DNA from: Cryobacterium sp. GrIS_2_6
Lineage (GTDB): Bacteria; Actinomycetota; Actinomycetes; Actinomycetales; Microbacteriaceae
Reading direction: 5' to 3'
DNA length: 64,000 bases
NCBI RefSeq assembly: GCF_035984545.1
Contig: NZ_JAXCHP010000001.1
Span: 3,286,001 to 3,350,000, forward strand
Shown: positions 58,380-64,000 of the stretch, one piece after another
How the letters are laid out: the number at the start of each line of letters is the position of its first letter
How positions within the stretch are numbered: the stretch's first letter is position 1
The notes under the pieces: model-generated
Told to the model about the DNA's origin: nothing
Database searches by the model: none
What the model saw: the letters and a program-made list of their open reading frames with translations, nothing else
Program-made: the position numbers and the translations under genes

Positions 58380-59779
58380 CAGACCACCAGCCTGGGTTGG
58401 TTGCGGATGGTGTCGGACAGGCGAAGCAGGAGCGCGACGATGATCCAGTTGGCGACGAGCGATGACCCGCCGGCCGCGAGGAAGGGTGTCGTGAGCCCCG
58501 TGAGCGGAATGACCCTGGTGACACCGCCGATCACGATGAAGCACTGCAGGGCGACGACGAAGGAGAGCCCGACGCCGAGGAGCTTGCCGAAGTCGTCGTT
58601 GCCGGCGAAGCCGATGCGGATGCCGCGGGCCACGAAGAGCAGGTACAGGGCCAGGATCGCGAACAGCCCGGCGAGGCCGAGTTCCTCTCCGAGGCTCGCG
58701 ATGATGTAGTCGCTCTGCGGAACCGGGGTGATTTCAGGGCGTCCCTGGCCGAGGCCGGTGCCGAGAAGCCCGCCCTTGGCAAGCCCGAACAGGCCCTGGA
58801 CGAGCTGGTAGCTGCCGCCGTCTGCGTTGTAGACGTCGGGGTTGAGCGCATCGAGCCAGTTCTGGAACCGGCCGTGCACGTAGTCGAGGGTCTGGCTGGC
58901 GATGATCGCGCCGCCGATGAAGAGGGTCATGCCGAGCAGGACCCAGCTGAGCCGGCCGGTCGCGATGTAGAGCATGACTAAGAAAAGACCGAAGTAGAGG
59001 AGCGCCGTTCCGAGGTCGCGCTGGAAGATAATGACCGACATCGAGAGGGCCCAGAGCACCAGGATCGGACCGAGGTCGCGCAGCCGCGGGAACTTCATCC
59101 AGAGCACCCGGCGGCCGACCATCGACAGGCTGTCCCGGTTGCGGACCAGATAGCCGGCGAAGAAGATCGCGAGGGCGATCTTTGCAATTTCACCGGGCTG
59201 GAAAGTTGCGAAGGAGCCGATGCCGATCCAGACCCTGGCACCGCTGACCTCGCGGCCGAGGCCGGGGACGAGCGGGAGGAGGAGCAGGACGACCGCGACG
59301 AACCCGGACACGTAGGTGTAGCGGAAGAGCACCCGGTGGTTGCGGATGACGAGCATCACCGTGATCGCGCAGGCGATCGCCAGGCCGCTCCATACGGTCT
59401 GGCGAACCGCGGCACTGTTCCAGCCGGCGTCTCCGTTGGCGATGTCGATGCGGTAGATCATCGCAATGCCGATGCCATTCAGGAGCGTGGCGATCGGCAG
59501 GATGAACGGGTCGGCGTCCCGCGCCACGAAGCGCAGGACGATGTGCAGGCAGAGCACGAGGCCGGACAACCCTGCGCCCAGCACGACGAGGGTCGTATCG
59601 ATGTGCCCGAGCGCCCCGAGCTGGACGAGCACGACGGCCGAGGCGTTGATTCCGCACGCGACGATGAGCAGGAACAGTTCGACGTTCCGCATCTTCTGCG
59701 GCAGGTGCAGTCGCCGCTTGCTCCCTGGCTTGGACTTCGGAGCGCGCGTGGGGGCATCCGTTGCCCGCGCGTTACTCAT
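58379..59779 (-). CDS. rodA: RodA/FtsW-family peptidoglycan glycosyltransferase
   Basis: SEDS polymerase that makes glycan strands with PbpA. The 466 residues have about 12 helices, ARVWIGIGSFATFQPGEIAK (with the conserved Gln-Pro-Gly-Glu) and IIASLGEELGLAG. The N-terminus is basic and Ser/Pro-rich. It overlaps pstP by 8 bases and pbpA by 1. Confidence 0.94.
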   Translation of the reverse strand: MSNARATDAPTRAPKSKPGSKRRLHLPQKMRNVELFLLIVACGINASAVVLVQLGALGHIDTTLVVLGAGLSGLVLCLHIVLRFVARDADPFILPIATLLNGIGIAMIYRIDIANGDAGWNSAAVRQTVWSGLAIACAITVMLVIRNHRVLFRYTYVSGFVAVVLLLLPLVPGLGREVSGARVWIGIGSFATFQPGEIAKIALAIFFAGYLVRNRDSLSMVGRRVLWMKFPRLRDLGPILVLWALSMSVIIFQRDLGTALLYFGLFLVMLYIATGRLSWVLLGMTLFIGGAIIASQTLDYVHGRFQNWLDALNPDVYNADGGSYQLVQGLFGLAKGGLLGTGLGQGRPEITPVPQSDYIIASLGEELGLAGLFAILALYLLFVARGIRIGFAGNDDFGKLLGVGLSFVVALQCFIVIGGVTRVIPLTGLTTPFLAAGGSSLVANWIIVALLLRLSDTIRNQPRLVV

Positions 59780-61001
59780 TCTTCGCCTTCGTCAGGCGCT
59801 CGATCACGAGGCGGGCCTCATCGAGCGAAGCTGCGCTGATGGTCTGCTCGACCTGCTGCCGGTCGTAGACCCGCAGGTCGGTGACCTGGAGCGGGGTCTC
59901 CTCGTAAACGGAGTGGAGGGAGATGGGCCCGAGGTCCTGTTGCACGCCGCGGAAGATCGCGACCGTGCTGCCCTCAACGCCTACGTAGTACCGCGTCTGT
60001 GTCCACTGGTAGCCGAGGATTCCGCCGCCGACGAGGGCGACGATGAGCAGGATAACGCCGGCGAGCCAGGTGGCCTTGCGGCGGCGGGCGCGGCGGGCAT
60101 CCTCCTCGATGAGTTCGGTGAGGTAGTCCTGGGAGTCGGGTTCGAAGTGGGTCTCGCGAACGGGGTGCAGGCGCAGGCTCGACATCCGCAGGGCACGGCT
60201 GCGTCCGGGTTCCTCCCCGAAGGCCAGCGGTGCGGAAGCCGACCCGACGACGATGGGGGTGTCGATGCGTTCGCCCGGCGCGCCGATGTCGACGACGACG
60301 ATCGTGACATTGTCAGGGGCTCCGCCGTCGAGGCTCTCCTTGACGAGTCGATCCGCGACGTCCTGCGGGTCGAGATCGCTCGAGAGTGCGGCCGCGATGC
60401 TCGTGTTGGAGACGACGCCACTCAGTCCGTCAGAGCAGATCAGCCAGCGGTCGCCGGCGAAGGTCGCGAGGATCGAGGTGTCGATCTCGGGGGCGGCCTC
60501 GACGTCGCCGAGCACGCGCATGAGGACCGAGCGGCGCGGGTGCACCATCGCCTCCTGCTCGGTGATGCGGCCACTGTCGACGAGGCGTTGCACGAAGGTG
60601 TGGTCGATCGTGATCTGGGAGAGCTCGCCCTGGCGCAGCAGGTAGATGCGTGAGTCGCCGATGTGGGCGATCGCGACCTCGTCGTTGAGCACGATCAGGG
60701 CGCTGACGGTCGTGCCCATTCCGGTCAGCTCAGTGTGCTCGTAGACCGTCTCCGCGAGGAGCGAGTTTGCCGCGATGAGGGCGGCCTGGAGCGCGAATTC
60801 GGCGTCCTGCGGGCTCTGGTAGTCCCGGTCGGCCTCGATGATGCGCTTGGTCGCGATCGCGGAGGCAACGTCGCCGCCCGCGTGCCCGCCCATGCCGTCT
60901 GCCACGAGGAACAGGTGCTGGCCGGAGTAACCGGAGTCCTGGTTGTTGGACCGGATCTTTCCAACGTGGGACGCGGCCGCGCTGTGACTGACTGTCGCCA
61001 T
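59772..61001 (-). CDS. pstP: PP2C-family serine/threonine phosphatase PstP
   Basis: Removes phosphates from PknA, PknB and their targets. PP2C motifs are SNNQDSGYSG, FLVADGMGGHAGGDVAS, AHIGDSRIYLL and CSDGLSGVV, with metal-binding aspartates. After a basic stretch (RRARRRK) comes one membrane helix (WLAGVILLIVALVGGGILGY) and an outer domain of about 70 residues. 409 residues. It lies 4 bases after the FhaB gene. Confidence 0.94.
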   Translation of the reverse strand: MATVSHSAAASHVGKIRSNNQDSGYSGQHLFLVADGMGGHAGGDVASAIATKRIIEADRDYQSPQDAEFALQAALIAANSLLAETVYEHTELTGMGTTVSALIVLNDEVAIAHIGDSRIYLLRQGELSQITIDHTFVQRLVDSGRITEQEAMVHPRRSVLMRVLGDVEAAPEIDTSILATFAGDRWLICSDGLSGVVSNTSIAAALSSDLDPQDVADRLVKESLDGGAPDNVTIVVVDIGAPGERIDTPIVVGSASAPLAFGEEPGRSRALRMSSLRLHPVRETHFEPDSQDYLTELIEEDARRARRRKATWLAGVILLIVALVGGGILGYQWTQTRYYVGVEGSTVAIFRGVQQDLGPISLHSVYEETPLQVTDLRVYDRQQVEQTISAASLDEARLVIERLTKAKNE

Positions 61002-61005
61002 GGAC

Positions 61006-61623
61006 CTACCGCCGAAGCTCGAAGCTGGTCGCGCCGATCTTGACGGTGGTGTTCAAGGGGACAGGAGTCGGAACCGCAAGGCGTACGCCCGCGAGGAAGG
61101 TGCCGTTTGTCGAATCGAGATCCTGGATCATCCACTTGTCATTCCACAGCATCAGCCGGGCATGGTGGGTCGACGTGTAGTCGTCGCGAATGACGAGGCT
61201 TGAATCGGCGGAGCGACCGATCGTGACCGAATCCACGGTCAACGGGAATTCGGTGCCGGCCTTCGGGCCGGAGGTAATCACTAGCCTGGTCGCGTTCTGG
61301 GCGGTGGCCTTGTCGCCGGGGCCGAGGTCATTCTTCGCGGCTTGCGCCGAGAACTGTTCCGTCGGTGCTGAAGGGGATGCCGCCGGCGGCTGGACGAAGG
61401 CGGGACCGCCCTGCATTACCGGAGCCGCGGCCGGTACGGCCGACGGGAATGAAGCGGCGAGTCCGGCGGACGCCACGGCGGGGGCGCCGTCCTTGGGCTG
61501 CTTGCGGACCCTCTGGCCGAAGAGGTCGCTGCGGAGGGCATAGACGATGCCGAAGATGAAGAGCCAGAGCATGAGAAGGAAACCGAGCCGCAGGACGAGC
61601 AGGGTCAGCTCGCTGACATTCAT
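61006..61623 (-). CDS. fhaB: FHA domain protein FhaB (FipA)
   Basis: Membrane-anchored phosphothreonine reader. An N-terminal helix (LTLLVLRLGFLLMLWLFIFG) precedes a Pro/Ala-rich linker of about 70 residues and a C-terminal FHA domain (VTIGRSADSSLVIRDDYTS, HHARL, DLDSTNGTFLAG). 205 residues. It overlaps fhaA by 4 bases. Homologues bind FtsZ and are phosphorylated by PknA/B. Confidence 0.92.
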   Translation of the reverse strand: MNVSELTLLVLRLGFLLMLWLFIFGIVYALRSDLFGQRVRKQPKDGAPAVASAGLAASFPSAVPAAAPVMQGGPAFVQPPAASPSAPTEQFSAQAAKNDLGPGDKATAQNATRLVITSGPKAGTEFPLTVDSVTIGRSADSSLVIRDDYTSTHHARLMLWNDKWMIQDLDSTNGTFLAGVRLAVPTPVPLNTTVKIGATSFELRR

Positions 61624-62378
61624 GCGGAGGGCCCCCAGAATCCGCCCATGTCGTGGCGCTCGTGCGGTGCGGCCGGCAGGTCGGAGCGCTTGTCGGCAGC
61701 GGGGGCATCCGCGTGGGCCTGGGCGAGCACCCGGAAGACGATGCGGGTGCGGCCGATGGTGATGACCGAATCCGGTTCGAGGATCGCCTGCTTGACGGCG
61801 ACTCCGTTGAGCTGGGATCCATTCGTGGAGCCGAGGTCGCGCACCTGCGCACGGGCGCCATCCCAGGTGATCTCGACGTGGCGGCGGGAGGTGCCGGTGT
61901 CGTCGATGGTGATGTCGGCATCCGTGCCACGACCGATGACCGTGGTCGACTTGCGGAGCGGGTACCGCTTGCCGCCGACATCGACGACGGGCGTCCAGGT
62001 GACGCTGCCCTTGACGGTGGACGAGTCGATCTGGACCATTCCCTCGCTGAGGCCGCGGTCGTCGGAGAGGCTGATCGCGATGCCGCCGGCGAACTGATAG
62101 CGCTGCTCGTTGCCGTGCTGCTGGACCAGGTCGGTGAGCTCGTCGATGAGTGCCGGTCCGAGGTTGGTCATTCGCTGGAAGTCGGTGTGGCTCATGCGGA
62201 CGGTGAAGCGATTGGGCGCGAGGATGCGGTCGCGGGACACCACCGCTGCCTTGGTGTCCAGTTCGCGACGCAGCGCGGAGGTGATCTCCACCGGCTGTAG
62301 TCCCGACTTGAAGGTCTTGGCAAATGCGCCGTTTACGGCGCGCTCAAGGCCCTTTTCAAAGTTATCCAGAATGCCCAC
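61620..62378 (-). CDS. fhaA: FhaA-like protein (DUF3662 plus FHA domain)
   Basis: Phosphothreonine reader that, in mycobacteria, acts on wall synthesis through MviN. The N-terminal DUF3662 domain starts GILDNFEKGLERAVNGAFAK. The C-terminal FHA domain has TVIGRGTDADITIDDTGTS, RRHVEI and DLGSTNGSQLNG. 252 residues, shorter than mycobacterial FhaA, with a small linker. First gene of the operon. The phospho-MviN site known in mycobacteria is absent here, because MurJ lacks the pseudokinase tail. Confidence 0.92.
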   Translation of the reverse strand: MGILDNFEKGLERAVNGAFAKTFKSGLQPVEITSALRRELDTKAAVVSRDRILAPNRFTVRMSHTDFQRMTNLGPALIDELTDLVQQHGNEQRYQFAGGIAISLSDDRGLSEGMVQIDSSTVKGSVTWTPVVDVGGKRYPLRKSTTVIGRGTDADITIDDTGTSRRHVEITWDGARAQVRDLGSTNGSQLNGVAVKQAILEPDSVITIGRTRIVFRVLAQAHADAPAADKRSDLPAAPHERHDMGGFWGPSA

Positions 62379-62664
62379 AGGTCTCCCGATCCGATCCTTT
62401 CGGCTATCAGCATGTTACTTGCCTCGCGTGTTAACTCGCCCGCCGGGCACATGGAACCGGAATTGTCATCCTACGGGAGGCGGCTATGGGCACGGAGGTG
62501 GGTCGGTTTCAGTCCGGCCAGGGGGCAGTCTCCCATGCCTCGCGTCCGAGAGGGTCACGAGACGGCAAACGGGGCGGATGCTGCGCGCGTCCTTCCGCCC
62601 CGCCCCGCCCGGCGGCTCCACGAATGGCATTCGCACCCTGAATAGTGCTAGCCTCTCTAAGTTC

Positions 62665-62748
62665 GCGCGAGTGGCGGAATTGGCAGACGCGCTGGCTTCA
62701 GGTGCCAGTGTTCGAAAGGACGTGGGGGTTCAAGTCCCCCCTCGCGCA
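62665..62748 (+). tRNA. tRNA-Leu (anticodon CAG)
   Basis: Class II cloverleaf of 84 bases with acceptor stem GCGCGAG/CTCGCGC, anticodon CAG at 62699-62701, a long variable arm and T-arm GGGGGTTCAAGTCCCCC. CCA is not encoded. Confidence 0.96.
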
Positions 62749-62802
62749 CAGCGGGTTGATTGCCAAATAGGTTGAATCTATTTGCGAAACCCGGTCGGAC
62801 AA

Positions 62803-62832
62803 GAAAGGCCCCCGAGAAATCGGGGGCCTTTC
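62803..62832 (+). terminator. Terminator of tRNA-Leu
   Basis: A 13 bp stem, GAAAGGCCCCCGA with 62820-62832, closes a GAAA tetraloop and is followed by GTCATTCC. Confidence 0.8.
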
Positions 62833-62904
62833 GTCATTCCTGGCGCTTAGGTTGCCTCACGGCGAAGCCGACTCACCACGCAAAGGCCATTCGGGCACGA
62901 AAAA

Positions 62905-62950
62905 GCGCCCCAGCGGACTCGAAGAGGTGTTTTCGAGCGTGCTGGAGCGC
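62905..62950 (-). terminator. Hairpin downstream of the edge transposase
   Basis: Nested pairs GCGC/GCGC (62905-62908 with 62947-62950), CCAGC/GCTGG and CTCGAA/TTCGAG form an imperfect hairpin 42 bases after the transposase stop. It may end that transcript or lie in the element's terminal region. Confidence 0.5.
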
Positions 62951-62991
62951 CGTGTATTGCGAGTGAAAGTGTCGGTGGACCCGGGCCGGGC

Positions 62992-64000
62992 CTAGGTCTT
63001 GGCTGGTGACGTCTGGAAGTCGTCCCAGGCGGCGACGCGCTTGTCCTTGCGGTTCTTGCGCCTCTTCCGGAGCAGGAGTTTCCGTGCCTTGCGGTCGGCG
63101 CGTTCGTCGTCGGTCTCGGGCCGGAGCATGTCGTCGCGGAACTTTTGCAGTTTCCGGAGGTTGCCGGCGACGACGAGGATGCTCACGAGTAGGTATTGGG
63201 CGGTGGAGCCGCGGACGCGTCGCCGGCTGGAGTCGCCGATGGCTTCGTGGGAGCTGTCTTTGAGGAAGCCGTTGGCGCCTTCGATGGTGTTGCGGTCGTG
63301 GGAGTAGATTTCCTGCCACTCGTTGCTGCCGTACTGATAGTGCTGGGCGAGCTTCGCGCCGACCTCGAACGGGACGCTCACCGAGGTAGCATTAGTGCAG
63401 ATTGTGTCGGGCTTGACGGGCGGGTTATAGATGGTCGTCAGTGCGTCGTCGACCTTGGCGCAACCGTTCTCGACGAGCGGGCAGCTGACGGTTGCGCCGG
63501 GCCCTCGGGCTGGGCACATCATCGGGACGCGTCCCTTGGCGTCGGGCTTCTCCTTGGGGCGCAGCATGTACTGGCGGCGTTCCACGATACGTTTCCGCCA
63601 GGTGGCGGCGTTGATTTCCTTCGCACGGTAGAGGAGGGTCGCGTTGATGAGGCCTTCGGGCATTGACGGGCAGTACAAGGCGCCCTCGACCTGGATGGAA
63701 CCTGCATAGCCGTTCTTGAGGCCAAGCTGGAGGTCGAGGTAGTCGGTGACGACAAGGTAGCCGAGCTTGCGAAGTGGCATGTGCAGTTCCTCGGTCTTCG
63801 CGAAAGCGAAGTACCCGCGGTCGCCGGTGGCGCGGCCCGCGGGGTGCCCTCTCTCGGCGACGCTCTCGAAGATGTGGCGCGCGGTGCGGATGAGCGCTGT
63901 CCCCGGGATGTTAAAGCCGATGCCCGCGACGAGGAGCGGGTACCCGGGGAGGGTCTTGGGGTCGTGGTTGGTCTGCACGGCGATGGTCAGGTCCCAGCCG
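62992..64000 (-). CDS. IS1182-like DDE transposase, partial at window edge
   Basis: At least 335 residues of a transposase whose 5' part is beyond the window. The frame is open at 64000 and reads GWDLTIAVQTNHDP before the first in-window start. It has DRGYFAF, a cluster of Cys residues (MMCPARGPG, SCPLVENGC) resembling a zinc site, and a glutamate motif RNTIEGANGFLKD, consistent with Asp-Asp-Glu catalysis. The C-terminus is very basic (RKLLLRKRRKNRKDKR). The downstream inverted end could not be defined. Confidence 0.75.
   Translation of the reverse strand, partial: GWDLTIAVQTNHDPKTLPGYPLLVAGIGFNIPGTALIRTARHIFESVAERGHPAGRATGDRGYFAFAKTEELHMPLRKLGYLVVTDYLDLQLGLKNGYAGSIQVEGALYCPSMPEGLINATLLYRAKEINAATWRKRIVERRQYMLRPKEKPDAKGRVPMMCPARGPGATVSCPLVENGCAKVDDALTTIYNPPVKPDTICTNATSVSVPFEVGAKLAQHYQYGSNEWQEIYSHDRNTIEGANGFLKDSSHEAIGDSSRRRVRGSTAQYLLVSILVVAGNLRKLQKFRDDMLRPETDDERADRKARKLLLRKRRKNRKDKRVAAWDDFQTSPAKT

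Noticed and set aside
62379..62664. Possible gene between fhaA and tRNA-Leu
   Set aside because: Only Arg/Gly-rich shadow frames with no ribosome site; probably the fhaA and tRNA promoters.

Overview
The window is a high-GC actinobacterial chromosome segment that spans the replication origin. The gene order rsmG-parA-parB / jag-yidC-yidD-rnpA-rpmH / dnaA-dnaN-recF-DciA-like-gyrB-gyrA-DUF3566, then tRNA-Ile and tRNA-Ala, cyclophilin, rhomboid, crgA, class E sortase, pabA and pknB-pknA-pbpA-rodA-pstP-fhaB-fhaA, is the classic actinobacterial origin layout. Frequent GTG and TTG starts, a CrgA homologue, a DUF222/HNH protein and DUF6049 suggest the order Micrococcales, probably family Microbacteriaceae. 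Species cannot be told from this stretch.

Left arm, mostly minus strand: a zinc-type ABC importer (permease cut by the left edge) with a Zur-like box; a VIT-family iron/manganese transporter preceded by two opposed IdeR/DtxR-like boxes; a branched-chain 2-oxo acid dehydrogenase operon (E1 alpha, E1 beta, E2) with a HisC-like aminotransferase; a small membrane protein; a WXG-like protein translationally coupled to an alpha/beta-hydrolase that lacks an in-frame stop; a low-molecular-weight phosphatase coupled to purB; two small membrane proteins; the proton-translocating transhydrogenase pntAA-AB-B; dnaB; and the rpsF-ssb-rpsR-rplI operon. The segment pcnA, DUF6049, murJ, trxB, trxA follows the order known from mycobacteria, but no sigM or mutT lies here.

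Origin-proximal segregation and replication block (27.2-45.4 kb): five strong and two weaker parS sites surround parB-parA. Two of them overlap the GTG start codons of parA and rsmG. The rpmH-dnaA gap and the dnaA-dnaN gap carry DnaA boxes, and the dnaA-dnaN gap also has an AT-rich segment. Genes here mostly read away from the origin.

Right arm: cell-division and wall genes follow, ending in the head-on kinase/PBP operon (pknB to fhaA). A 3.4 kb accessory patch separates pabA from pknB. It holds a DUF222/HNH gene, a complete 1,424 bp insertion sequence with perfect 24 bp terminal inverted repeats, and a 97 bp repeat-bounded MITE-like remnant. The window ends with tRNA-Leu(CAG), a strong terminator and a second, edge-truncated transposase.

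No CRISPR array, rRNA operon, prophage or secondary-metabolite cluster was seen. No wholly new multi-gene system could be demonstrated. The best candidates for undescribed biology are the WXG-like/hydrolase pair, the extra extracellular domain on PknA, and the regulatory DNA patterns listed in the findings.
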